Under the pieces are notes generated by a model that ran no database searches, was not told the DNA's origin, and saw nothing but the letters and a program-made list of their open reading frames with translations. The translations under genes were made by a program, and so were the position numbers. From contig CAJWML010000019.1 of NCBI GenBank assembly GCA_913043285.1, forward strand, positions 15,925 through 79,924: a stretch of 64,000 bases of DNA, written 5' to 3'. Of this stretch, positions 43,147 through 52,153 are shown in pieces; position 1 is the first letter of the stretch, and each line of letters starts with the position of its first letter. The stretch comes from CAKZNE01 sp002695025. GTDB taxonomy: Bacteria > Bacteroidota > Bacteroidia > Flavobacteriales > Schleiferiaceae.

Positions 43147-44199
43147 ATGGACCCCAATGCCGGAAAAAAAGGCCTTTACAATAAACTCGGTCGTGAACAG
43201 CTATTAAAAAAACTCGAAGCCGAAACCTTTAAAAGGCGTACCGTCTCTTTTTATCGCTACGTGATTATTGAAGATCCGCAGGCTATGCGCGATGCCTTAT
43301 ACAACGAGTGGAATGCATTGGGCTGCCTGGGTCGTATTTATGTGGCGCAGGAAGGTATCAATGCTCAGATGAACGTCCCTGAACACAACTGGACGCAATT
43401 TGCAGAACAGTTGTACCATCACCCGGAATTTGACGAGGTACCCTTTAAGATCGCGGTGGAAGACGATGGAAAATCGTTCCTGAAGCTTACCGTGAAGGTG
43501 CGCGAAAAGATCGTGGCGGACGGGCTGAGTATTGAAGATTACGATGTAACCAACGTAGGCCGACACCTCAATGCCAAAGAGTGGAATGAGGCTATGGAAA
43601 GCGGCAACGCCATTGTAGTGGATATCCGTAACCATTATGAGAATGAGATCGGTCATTTTGAGGGAGCCTTGCTTCCACAGTCCGAAACCTTCCGTGATGA
43701 ACTGCCTGAAGTGCTGAATATGCTGAAAGGCAAGGAAGACCAAAAGGTATTGCTGTACTGCACCGGAGGTATCCGTTGCGAAAAGACCAGCGCCTACCTG
43801 AAGCACCACGGCTTTAAGGATGTGAACCAGCTCCACGGTGGCATTATTGACTATGCCCGCCAGATCAAAGACCAGACCTTACCCAATAAATTCAGGGGTA
43901 AGAACTTTGTGTTTGACGAGCGCCTGGGTGAAAGCATCAGCGGGGAGGTGATCTCTCATTGCCACCAGTGCGGTGAACCCTGCGATACCCATGTAAACTG
44001 CGCCAATAAGGATTGCAATCTGCTTTTTATACAATGCTCTTCTTGTGCCGAAAAGATGGAGAACACCTGTAGTGATGAGTGCCTTTCAGTAATCCACCTG
44101 GATGAAGCAGAACAGAAGAAACTACGTCAGCAGAGAGATCAGAAAAAACGCTTTCACAGCCATCGGCAACCGGATGAAAGGGTCAAAAAAGTGAAATAA
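43147..44199 (+). CDS. trhO: tRNA uridine(34) hydroxylase TrhO (rhodanese-domain)
   Basis: The 350-residue protein has an N-terminal ferredoxin-like domain (FYRYVIIEDPQAMRD; YVAQEGINAQMN), a rhodanese domain with the active Cys in LLYCTGGIRCEKTSAYL, and a C-terminal Cys-rich zinc-binding region (CHQCGEPCDTHVNC and CSSCAEKMENTC). TrhO (YceA) makes 5-hydroxyuridine at the tRNA wobble position using oxygen. All family cysteines are visible. A perfect TAAATTTG element lies 25 bases upstream. Confidence 0.92.
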   Translation: MDPNAGKKGLYNKLGREQLLKKLEAETFKRRTVSFYRYVIIEDPQAMRDALYNEWNALGCLGRIYVAQEGINAQMNVPEHNWTQFAEQLYHHPEFDEVPFKIAVEDDGKSFLKLTVKVREKIVADGLSIEDYDVTNVGRHLNAKEWNEAMESGNAIVVDIRNHYENEIGHFEGALLPQSETFRDELPEVLNMLKGKEDQKVLLYCTGGIRCEKTSAYLKHHGFKDVNQLHGGIIDYARQIKDQTLPNKFRGKNFVFDERLGESISGEVISHCHQCGEPCDTHVNCANKDCNLLFIQCSSCAEKMENTCSDECLSVIHLDEAEQKKLRQQRDQKKRFHSHRQPDERVKKVK

Positions 44200-44289
44200 C
44201 AACACCTTCAGGATGAATCGTTTAGGATCGTACAGACAACTTGTTTGGGACGCGGCTGTCTATACACCATAACCCTAAATTAATCAGCC

Positions 44290-45960
44290 ATGAAAAAATT
44301 TCTACTAACCGCGCTTGCGTGTTCCTTTCTTTATTTACCTGCCTCCCTCGCACAGTTTATTGACTCTATGGAGGTAAATACCCTTAAATTGAAGATGTTT
44401 GCGGATGGCGGAATTGGGGAAATGCAAACCCAGGACTCTCTGGGCTATCATACCCTATTATATGCTCAAAGCCTTTGGTTTGCTGGGCTGGATGCCAATA
44501 ATTCACTTCATGTTTCAGCCATCACGTTCCGTACCACCACACCTGACTTTAAGCCTGGCCCCGTCTCTAATGACCCGAATGCCGCCACCATTTACGGAAA
44601 AGTATACCACGTAAGCCTGCAAACCATTTCTGACTTTGTAAATGGTAATACCACCGGCATTCCCCAGGAGATAGCAAACTGGCCGGCCCACGGTAATACC
44701 GCTATGGGGGAAGCCGCCAAGCTCGCTCCGTTTGTGGATGTGGATAATGATGGCAACTACGACCCATCCCAAGGCGATTATCCCGATATTAAAGGAGACG
44801 AAGCACTGTTTGCCATTGCCAACGATAAAAATCACCGGCCCACCGAAGGAATGGGACTGGAAGTTCATGCCATGGCCTACGCCTATACAACCGGAGGTAT
44901 TGAAGATAGTATCGTATACTTGGATTACATGATCTATAACCGTTCGCAGGATCAGTTTGCAGATGTATACATCTCCTCTTTCCTGGATTTTGACCTGGGT
45001 GACTCCGGGGATGACCTGCCGGCCACCAACATTAATGAAGACGCTGTTTTTTGCTATAACGGTGATGACGTTGATCAGGGTGGTTTTGGCAACCAGCCCG
45101 CATCCTGCGCCCTTCGCATTTTAAAAGGCCCACCTGCGGACTACCTGGATGGCGTGGATAATGATCGGGATGGCTGTGTGGATGGTGTTCTGATAAACGG
45201 GGCCTGTCAGCCCGAAGATCCCTCTAACGGTATACAGGAGCACTATAAAATGTCATCCAGTATGGCCTACTTCAAGTTTGCTTCCGGAGCTCCAACCCAA
45301 ACTTCAGACCCGGTTAACGCCCCGGAATTCTATAACTATATGCGTAGTTTATGGAAGAATGGCAATAACCTGGTTATTGAAAACCCTTCCGGCTTTGGAA
45401 GCACCAACAATGGGGATGGCTATACCATAGATGGCTCCGGTACTAAAACCAACTATGTATATCCTGGTGATAGCTATGACGCCAGTGGAGCGTTCACCCC
45501 CTCCTCTCCTGTTAACTGGTTTGCTTCTCCCGATTTTTCTTCCGATTTCAGGATGCTGGCCAATATGGGCCCTTTTACATTAACTGCCGGTGAATCCTTT
45601 GACCTGAACATGGCCATAGTATGGAGCCGTGACAGCAGTGCTGCGGCAGGCTATACTCATATCAATAGCCTGGTAAGCGGGCTGGGCGCTCCTAAACCCG
45701 TTCGCAATGTAAGCCTTCGCGACTTTACGGCTGATCGGGATGTGGACCTTTTCTTTGATACCCAAAACCGCGAATGGGTATTGAATAACCATTCCGACCG
45801 GTCTTTGGACTTTAAACTCGTCAGTATAAGCGGAAAGCTTATCCGGCACATAACCATAGACGCTAAAAGTCACCTACCCATTCAGAGATCTGAGCTGGTA
45901 ACAGGCATTTACCTGCTTATTAACCAAAGCAGCGGAAAGGCTTATAAGATCATGTACTAG
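44290..45960 (+). CDS. T9SS cargo protein, unknown function
   Basis: The 556-residue protein has a signal peptide (to about ASLAQ). It contains Asp/Asn-rich calcium-loop-like segments (VDVDNDGNYDPSQGDYPD and DYLDGVDNDRDGCVDG) related in style to the Asp-rich loop of the 722-residue cargo protein. The end (about 480-556) is a degenerate type A sorting domain: FKLVSISGKLIRHI and LVTGIYLLINQSSGK. It is probably a cell-surface protein. The gene is not obviously in an operon; 90 bases separate it from trhO. Confidence 0.72.
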   Translation: MKKFLLTALACSFLYLPASLAQFIDSMEVNTLKLKMFADGGIGEMQTQDSLGYHTLLYAQSLWFAGLDANNSLHVSAITFRTTTPDFKPGPVSNDPNAATIYGKVYHVSLQTISDFVNGNTTGIPQEIANWPAHGNTAMGEAAKLAPFVDVDNDGNYDPSQGDYPDIKGDEALFAIANDKNHRPTEGMGLEVHAMAYAYTTGGIEDSIVYLDYMIYNRSQDQFADVYISSFLDFDLGDSGDDLPATNINEDAVFCYNGDDVDQGGFGNQPASCALRILKGPPADYLDGVDNDRDGCVDGVLINGACQPEDPSNGIQEHYKMSSSMAYFKFASGAPTQTSDPVNAPEFYNYMRSLWKNGNNLVIENPSGFGSTNNGDGYTIDGSGTKTNYVYPGDSYDASGAFTPSSPVNWFASPDFSSDFRMLANMGPFTLTAGESFDLNMAIVWSRDSSAAAGYTHINSLVSGLGAPKPVRNVSLRDFTADRDVDLFFDTQNREWVLNNHSDRSLDFKLVSISGKLIRHITIDAKSHLPIQRSELVTGIYLLINQSSGKAYKIMY

Positions 45961-46024
45961 CTAAAAAGAGCGTATAAACATTGATCCCTGAGATTTGTCA
46001 TGTTTTAAGACGTTTCAGAATGTC

Positions 46025-46032
46025 TAAATTTG
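46025..46032 (+). promoter_or_regulatory. TAnnTTTG -7 promoter element for hmgA
   Basis: TAAATTTG lies 22 bases upstream of the ATG. Exact consensus match. Confidence 0.5.
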
Positions 46033-46054
46033 ACAACCTCAAAAGACAGATTTT

Positions 46055-47212
46055 ATGCCCTTTTATCATAAACTAGGTACTATTCCCCATAAAAGGCACA
46101 CCACCTTTAAAAAGCCGGATGGCGGATATTATTATGAGCAGCTCTTTGGCACGGAAGGTTTCAGCGGTATGGCTTCCCTGCTGTATCATGTACATCGCCC
46201 CACTCAGGTAAAGGAAATACTGGGTTCCAGGGACGTAAGTCCTAAAATTGCGGTGGAAAAGAACATTACCAGCCGTATGTTGCAAGGTTGGAACGTAAAA
46301 CCTGCCAAGGATTATCTGGACTCCCGCATTCCTGTATTGGTGAATAACGACCTCCATATCTCCCTGGCGGCACCGCAAGAGTCGCAAAAAGATTATTTCT
46401 ATAAGAATGCGGATGCGGATGAAATGATATTTGTGCATAAGGGCAGCGGTACGCTTCGCACCTTTTTAGGCAACATCCCTTTTGGCTATGGCGACTACCT
46501 GGTGGTACCGCGTGGCATGATCTACCAGATAGAGTTTGACAAGGAAGATAACCGCTTGTTCATTGTGGACTCTTTCTCTCCTATTTACACTCCCAAACGC
46601 TACCGTAACCACTTTGGTCAGCTGCTGGAACATTCACCCTTTTGTGAGCGCGACCTACGTGCCCCGCAGGACCTGGAAACACACGATGAAAAGGGCGACT
46701 TCCACCTCAAGATCCGTAAGGAAGGTGTATTGCACGAAGTAGTATATGCCACACATCCCTTTGATGTTATCGGGTGGGATGGCTACAACTTCCCCTATGC
46801 CTTTAACATTAAGGATTTTGAACCTATAACCGGGCGTGTACACCAACCACCACCCGTCCATCAAACCTTCGAAGCGCATAACTTTGTGGTGTGCTCCTTC
46901 TGCCCTCGTTTATACGATTACCACCCGGAAGCAGTGCCTGCGCCTTACAACCATAGTAACATAGACAGTGACGAGGTGCTGTATTATGTGGACGGTGATT
47001 TCATGAGCCGTAACCACGTGGATAAAGGCTTTATAAGCCTTCACCCGGCCGGCATTCCGCACGGTCCGCACCCTGGTGCCATGGAGCGCTCCATCGGGCA
47101 AACCAAAACCGAAGAACTGGCCGTTATGGTGGATACTTTCAAGCCTTTGCGCCTCACGCAGGCTGCGCTGGATATTAACGATGATACGTACTGGAAAAGC
47201 TGGGTGGAATAA
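46055..47212 (+). CDS. hmgA: Homogentisate 1,2-dioxygenase
   Basis: The 385-residue enzyme opens the homogentisate ring to maleylacetoacetate in tyrosine and phenylalanine catabolism. The iron ligands are visible: NHSNIDSDEVLYY (His, Glu) and HPAGIPHGPHPGA (His). The cupin segment PFGYGDYLVVPRGMIYQIEF and HNFVVCSFCPRLYDYHP are also conserved. It is slightly shorter than the human enzyme. The stop is 1 base from the convergent PLP-enzyme gene; the pathway partner hppD lies just beyond it. Confidence 0.95.
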   Translation: MPFYHKLGTIPHKRHTTFKKPDGGYYYEQLFGTEGFSGMASLLYHVHRPTQVKEILGSRDVSPKIAVEKNITSRMLQGWNVKPAKDYLDSRIPVLVNNDLHISLAAPQESQKDYFYKNADADEMIFVHKGSGTLRTFLGNIPFGYGDYLVVPRGMIYQIEFDKEDNRLFIVDSFSPIYTPKRYRNHFGQLLEHSPFCERDLRAPQDLETHDEKGDFHLKIRKEGVLHEVVYATHPFDVIGWDGYNFPYAFNIKDFEPITGRVHQPPPVHQTFEAHNFVVCSFCPRLYDYHPEAVPAPYNHSNIDSDEVLYYVDGDFMSRNHVDKGFISLHPAGIPHGPHPGAMERSIGQTKTEELAVMVDTFKPLRLTQAALDINDDTYWKSWVE

Positions 47213-48190
47213 TCAGAGGAAACCGTTTTCCTCCATCCAGGCATCACTGTAAAGCTTACTCAGGTAGCTAATACCGTGATCCGGTAATAACACCACTACC
47301 TGGTCATCAGGCTTAAAGTAGTGGCGGTATTGGTATACACCTTCCAAAGCGGCCCCTCCGGAGGGGCCGGCTAAAATGGATTCGGTGCGCGCCAGCTGGC
47401 GGGCCCGCAAAAGGCTGGGCTTGTCTTCAACCTGAACAAATTCATCAATATACTCGAAAAGCACGGTGGAGGGGATGATGTTCTTTCCCACACCTTCCAA
47501 CATATACGGGCGGATATCATTTTCATCCAATACTCCCTCCCGGGCATACCTGGTAAGTACGGATCCTACCGCATCCACACCCAACACCCGGATAGCTGGG
47601 TTCTGCTCTTTCAGATATTGGGCCGTGCCGGAAATAGTACCACCCGTGCCCACGCAACACACATAATGGGTTAGTTTACCTTCGGTTTGTTTCCATAACT
47701 CCGGACCAGTAGAGTGATAATGGGCCTCTACATTGTGTGTATTGTAATACTGGTTGATGTAGATGGAGTTGGGCGTTTTTTCATGCAAAGCCCGTGCTCT
47801 TGAATAATACGACTCCGGATCATCGGGTTTGGCTTCCTTGGGGCAAACAATCACTTCGGCCCCATAGGCTTCCAGCACGGCTTTCTTTTCAAAAGATATC
47901 TTAGTAGTGGTGCAGATGATGCACTTATACCCTCTTAAAGCGGCCACCATAGCCAGGCTGCGCCCGGTATTACCGGAAGTGGACTCAATAATGGTACCCC
48001 CCGGTTTGAGGTAACCCTTTTCCTCCGCACACCGTACTACATACACCGCAATACGGTCTTTGGCCGAATGGCCCGGATTAGCCGCCTCCAGCTTCCCCCA
48101 AATATTGGTATTCAGTTCTTTGGATAATTCTTGTAAACGGATCAAAGGAGTTTCTCCAATGGTTTCCAAAATGCTGTTCTTGCCAATCAC
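47213..48190 (-). CDS. PLP-dependent cysteine synthase / cystathionine beta-synthase-like enzyme
   Basis: The 325-residue fold-type II PLP enzyme carries the Lys in NPGHSAKDRIAV, the substrate loop STSGNTGRS and the phosphate-binding GTGGTISGTAQYL. It has no CBS domain. It could make cysteine from O-acetylserine or condense serine with homocysteine; the KYLKP- and SGG-type details do not decide. The start is GTG, with a TACTTTTG element 28 bases upstream. It sits between hmgA and hppD on the opposite strand, with no evident link to tyrosine breakdown. Confidence 0.87.
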   Translation of the reverse strand: MIGKNSILETIGETPLIRLQELSKELNTNIWGKLEAANPGHSAKDRIAVYVVRCAEEKGYLKPGGTIIESTSGNTGRSLAMVAALRGYKCIICTTTKISFEKKAVLEAYGAEVIVCPKEAKPDDPESYYSRARALHEKTPNSIYINQYYNTHNVEAHYHSTGPELWKQTEGKLTHYVCCVGTGGTISGTAQYLKEQNPAIRVLGVDAVGSVLTRYAREGVLDENDIRPYMLEGVGKNIIPSTVLFEYIDEFVQVEDKPSLLRARQLARTESILAGPSGGAALEGVYQYRHYFKPDDQVVVLLPDHGISYLSKLYSDAWMEENGFL

Positions 48191-48217
48191 AGTGTGGAAT
48201 ATTGCTTAAAAGGCAGA

Positions 48218-48225
48218 CAAAAGTA
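48218..48225 (-). promoter_or_regulatory. TAnnTTTG -7 promoter element for the PLP enzyme gene
   Basis: TACTTTTG on the minus strand, 27 bases upstream of the GTG start. Exact consensus match; it supports that start. Confidence 0.5.
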
Positions 48226-48302
48226 CAAGCCTTGTACTAAAAACCTAATCCAGCCCAAAGGGTTTACAATAGGATCATAAACCTTTAGCCCTAAACATTT
48301 TT

Positions 48303-48310
48303 TACCTTTG
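48303..48310 (+). promoter_or_regulatory. TAnnTTTG -7 promoter element for hppD
   Basis: TACCTTTG lies 18 bases upstream of the hppD ATG. Exact consensus match. Confidence 0.5.
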
Positions 48311-48328
48311 CGATAAAGTAACAGAACC

Positions 48329-49474
48329 ATGGATACAACTTTTGATACCACCTCCCTTAAATTGAAAAAAGAATACCCCAATGCGGAGGATTTCCTTCCC
48401 CTGAATGGTACCGACTACGTAGAACTTTACGTGGGCAACGCCAAACAGGCGGCACACTTCTATAAAACCGCTTTTGGTTTCCAGTCCGTAGCCTATGCAG
48501 GCCTGGAAACAGGCATGAAAGACCGCGTGTCTTACGTGATCCAGCAGGATAAGATCCGCCTGGTCCTTACTTCTCCATTAACCAAAGATGGCCCTATCAA
48601 CGACCATATCAACAAACATGGTGACGGGGTGAAGAACGTAGCCCTCTGGGTGGACGATGCTACCAAGAGCTGGGAAGAAACCACTAAACGGGGTGCACAG
48701 TCCACCTTTGAACCTAAAACTATAGAAGATAAAAACGGTAAAGCCGTACTTTCCGCCATTCGCACCTACGGAGAAACCAACCATATTTTTGTGGAACGTA
48801 CCGATTACGATGGTCCTTTCCTGCCCGGCTATATGAAATGGGAATGCGAGTATAACCCTGAGCCGGTCGGCTTAAAGTACATTGACCACATGGTGGGTAA
48901 TGTAGGTTGGAATGAAATGAATAAGTGGGTGGAATTTTACGCCAAGGTGATGGGCTTTGCTCAGCTTATCTCCTTTGATGATAAAGACATCTCTACGGAC
49001 TACACCGCTTTGATGAGTAAGGTAATGACCAATGGCAACGGACGTATTAAATTCCCGATCAACGAGCCGGCCGAAGGCAAGAAAAAATCACAGATCGAAG
49101 AATACATTGACTTCTACAACGGTGCAGGAGTGCAACATATCGCTGTAGCTACGGATAATATCATCGATACCGTTACCAAGATGCGTAGCCGGGGTGTGGA
49201 ATTTCTGCGTGTTCCTGCCAATTATTATGATGATGTACTGGACCGCGTAGGCGAGATTGATGAAGACCTGGAACCTTTGAAAGAATTGGGCATCCTGATA
49301 GACCGTGATGATGAGGGCTACCTTTTGCAGCTTTTTACCAAGCCGGTTGGTGACCGCCCTACCTTGTTCTTTGAGATCATACAACGCAAAGGCGCCCGTT
49401 CCTTTGGAAAAGGAAACTTTAAAGCGCTTTTTGAAGCTATTGAACGCGAACAGGAATTAAGGGGTACCTTGTAA
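48329..49474 (+). CDS. hppD: 4-hydroxyphenylpyruvate dioxygenase
   Basis: The 381-residue enzyme converts 4-hydroxyphenylpyruvate to homogentisate, the substrate of the nearby hmgA product. It is a double VOC-fold protein; the iron ligands are His in YIDHMVGNV, His in GVQHIAVATDNI and Glu in LFFEIIQRKGARSFGKGNF. The C-terminal helix (LFEAIEREQELRGTL) is standard. The gene is preceded by TACCTTTG and followed by a strong terminator, so it is monocistronic. Confidence 0.95.
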   Translation: MDTTFDTTSLKLKKEYPNAEDFLPLNGTDYVELYVGNAKQAAHFYKTAFGFQSVAYAGLETGMKDRVSYVIQQDKIRLVLTSPLTKDGPINDHINKHGDGVKNVALWVDDATKSWEETTKRGAQSTFEPKTIEDKNGKAVLSAIRTYGETNHIFVERTDYDGPFLPGYMKWECEYNPEPVGLKYIDHMVGNVGWNEMNKWVEFYAKVMGFAQLISFDDKDISTDYTALMSKVMTNGNGRIKFPINEPAEGKKKSQIEEYIDFYNGAGVQHIAVATDNIIDTVTKMRSRGVEFLRVPANYYDDVLDRVGEIDEDLEPLKELGILIDRDDEGYLLQLFTKPVGDRPTLFFEIIQRKGARSFGKGNFKALFEAIEREQELRGTL

Positions 49475-49496
49475 TTTCCCTTTACCCTATTTTGAT

Positions 49497-49522
49497 AAGC
49501 CGCCTTTTTAGGCGGCTTTTTT
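49497..49522 (+). terminator. Rho-independent terminator after hppD
   Basis: An AAGCCGCC/GGCGGCTT stem with a 6-base loop, followed by a T-run, 23 bases past the hppD stop. Confidence 0.85.
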
Positions 49523-49583
49523 GTTAGCAGCCAACTCTCAATACCTGTTTTGGTGTCTTACAAGAAAAAGTATTTTAGTATCC

Positions 49584-52064
49584 ATGAAGATTAACCACAT
49601 TCTGTACCTGCTACTTTTATGCACTTCTGCCTATGCACAACCCTTTGAGATCAAAGGCAAAGTACTGGACAGCCAAAGCGGAGAGCCGCTTCCCTTTGTA
49701 AATATTGTTGCCAACAAGGGCTATACGGGCACCTCAACCGACATTGACGGCCGCTTTGAATTACGGTCATCGACCAACATACAAACGCTTACCTTCTCCT
49801 ATATGGGTTACCATAAAAAGGACCTGACGGTTAAACCCACCGATAAATTCCTTACAATAAAACTGGAGGAAAGCTCTGCAGAACTGGCGGAAGTAACGGT
49901 CATTCCGGGTGAAAACCCTGCCCACCGCATTATCCGCAAGGCTGTGGACAACCGCAAGGTCAATAATCCTGAAAACATCAGCGCCTTCTCCTATAAGACC
50001 TACAGTAAGTTCGTCTTATCCGTGAATACCGATTCCGTGAATTCGTCTATTGACACCAGCTTTACCCTCATCGGTGAGGACACAACCAACACCAGTATCG
50101 ACTCGTCCGGCTACAAGCTCAAACGCCTTATGGACAAACAGCACCTCTTTATGATGGAAACGGTGACGCAACGTGACTTCCTGGCGCCTTCCAGAGATAA
50201 TGAGACGGTTCTGGCCAACCGCACTTCAGGATTCAAGAACCCGCTTTTCTCACTCATTGCCACTGAAATTCAGTCCTTTTCCTTTTACGATGATTACATT
50301 GAAATAACCGGTAACCAATACCTCAACCCCATTACCCCGGGCAGTACCTCGCGCTATTTTTTCATTATTGAAGATACTACCTACAACAGCCTTACGGATA
50401 GCGTTTTCATTATTTCCTTCCGGCCACGGCCCAATTATGGTTTCCAGCCTCTCCAGGGGCGTATTGCCATCAACAGTTCCAACTGGGCCATTCAGAACGT
50501 TATTGCCGAACCTTATGAAGAGGGCGGTATACAAGTGGAGATTGAACAACTTTACAAGCGCTATGGCGACCGTACCTGGTTCCCGGTTCAGCTGAATGCC
50601 CACCTCAAAATGAACAGCTTCAGCATTAACAACGCCAAGCCCTATGGCATGCTGCGTACCTACCTGAAAGACATTAACCTCAGTCCCGAACTCCGCAAAA
50701 AAGATATCAGCCGGGCCGACCTCACCATTACCGAGCTGGCTACGGACAGCCTGAAGGCAGAGCAGTTGCTGGATAATTTCAGGGTAGACAGCCTGGACAG
50801 CCGGGAGCGGGAAACCTACCGCGTGGTAGACTCTATTGGCAAAGCCGAGAACCTGGACCGTAACCTTAAGATCATGGCTGCCTTAGTAAGTGGAAAGATC
50901 CCTATCTACTTTGTAGACCTTGAACTGGATAAAATATTCGGCTACAACATCCATGAGGGTTTTAGGCTGGGGCTGGGCGGGCATACCAATTCCTTTATTT
51001 CCGAGTGGTTCAAAATAGGGGGCTATTTCCGTTACGGCACCCGTGATAACACCCTTAAATACGGCTGGGACACCAAGATGAGCCTTAATAAACACAGCAA
51101 CCTGGCCCTTAAGGGAGGGTATCGCTTTGATATTTTTGAAAGTGGTGGTATAGACTTCATGCAGAAACCACAGCAAGGTTTAATGGCGGACAATTACCGG
51201 TTGATTTACATCAACCAGTTTGATGAAGTCACCCAATACTTCATGGGATTCACCTATGACCCATTGGCCAAACTACATGCCGAGGTGCGCTTTCAGCGGG
51301 AAAACCGCCTTACCCGGGGCGACTATTATTTCCGGAATGAGAGTGGCAGCGAGCCCGTTTGGCAAAACGGTTTTAACTACAGCGAGATCATCACCTCCTT
51401 CCGCTACTCCCCCAACGAAAAATTCATTGAAGGTCCCGGTTTTGGCAAACTTACCTTTAACATAAAATACCCGATTGTCTATTTCCAATACACCCGTGGT
51501 TTAGACAACACCCTGGGTTCTGATTTTGCCTATGACAAACTGGATGCCCGCTTTGAGTACGAGCACAAGACCGTACGGGTGGGAACTTTCAGCATGGCAC
51601 TACAGGGAGGAATGGTCCTTTCCGATATCCCCTATTCCAAGTTGTACGTAGGTTCTGCAAACCTTACCAATGCGGGCAAAGCCGGCCGGGCCCTGAACCT
51701 GGCTGACCGGAACAGTTTTGAAACCATGTATTTCAATGAGTTCCTTTCCGACCGCTATGTGCAGGTATTCCTGCGCCAGGATTTTAAATCCCTTTTATTC
51801 AGGCGCAAGAACTTTGATCCGCACATAGAACTGGTAACGCGAGCCGCCTGGGGAAGCCTGGAACATCCTGAACTGCACCGGGGCATTGCCTTTAAGACCC
51901 TGGATAAAGGATATTACGAATCCGGCATCGAGATCAACCGGCTTTTGAAAATGGCTCAATTCATGGGTTTTGGAGTAGGTTTTTATTACCGTTATGGCGC
52001 TTATACCAAGGATAAATTCATGGATAATGCCGCTATAAAACTTACTTCCAAATTCAGCCTCTGA
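49584..52064 (+). CDS. DUF5686 family outer-membrane protein with carboxypeptidase-like domain
   Basis: The 826-residue protein begins with a signal peptide (to about SAYAQ) at the chosen ATG; 21 extra upstream codons are ignored because they would displace it. Residues ~22-105 are a carboxypeptidase-D-like beta-sandwich (IKGKVLDSQSGEPLPFVNI). The rest matches DUF5686: VIPGENPAHRIIRKAVDNR, then a large barrel ending KLTSKFSL. The domain order resembles TonB receptors without a plug. These proteins are abundant in Bacteroidota and their function is unproven. The next gene starts 90 bases downstream. Confidence 0.87.
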   Translation: MKINHILYLLLLCTSAYAQPFEIKGKVLDSQSGEPLPFVNIVANKGYTGTSTDIDGRFELRSSTNIQTLTFSYMGYHKKDLTVKPTDKFLTIKLEESSAELAEVTVIPGENPAHRIIRKAVDNRKVNNPENISAFSYKTYSKFVLSVNTDSVNSSIDTSFTLIGEDTTNTSIDSSGYKLKRLMDKQHLFMMETVTQRDFLAPSRDNETVLANRTSGFKNPLFSLIATEIQSFSFYDDYIEITGNQYLNPITPGSTSRYFFIIEDTTYNSLTDSVFIISFRPRPNYGFQPLQGRIAINSSNWAIQNVIAEPYEEGGIQVEIEQLYKRYGDRTWFPVQLNAHLKMNSFSINNAKPYGMLRTYLKDINLSPELRKKDISRADLTITELATDSLKAEQLLDNFRVDSLDSRERETYRVVDSIGKAENLDRNLKIMAALVSGKIPIYFVDLELDKIFGYNIHEGFRLGLGGHTNSFISEWFKIGGYFRYGTRDNTLKYGWDTKMSLNKHSNLALKGGYRFDIFESGGIDFMQKPQQGLMADNYRLIYINQFDEVTQYFMGFTYDPLAKLHAEVRFQRENRLTRGDYYFRNESGSEPVWQNGFNYSEIITSFRYSPNEKFIEGPGFGKLTFNIKYPIVYFQYTRGLDNTLGSDFAYDKLDARFEYEHKTVRVGTFSMALQGGMVLSDIPYSKLYVGSANLTNAGKAGRALNLADRNSFETMYFNEFLSDRYVQVFLRQDFKSLLFRRKNFDPHIELVTRAAWGSLEHPELHRGIAFKTLDKGYYESGIEINRLLKMAQFMGFGVGFYYRYGAYTKDKFMDNAAIKLTSKFSL

Positions 52065-52153
52065 AGAAATCTGTCTTTCCTCTAAACCCTTTGTTCTAAA
52101 AGTCGTTATTTTGATGCCTCAAATAATGCAGGGGTAGAGCACGGCCAGATTTT

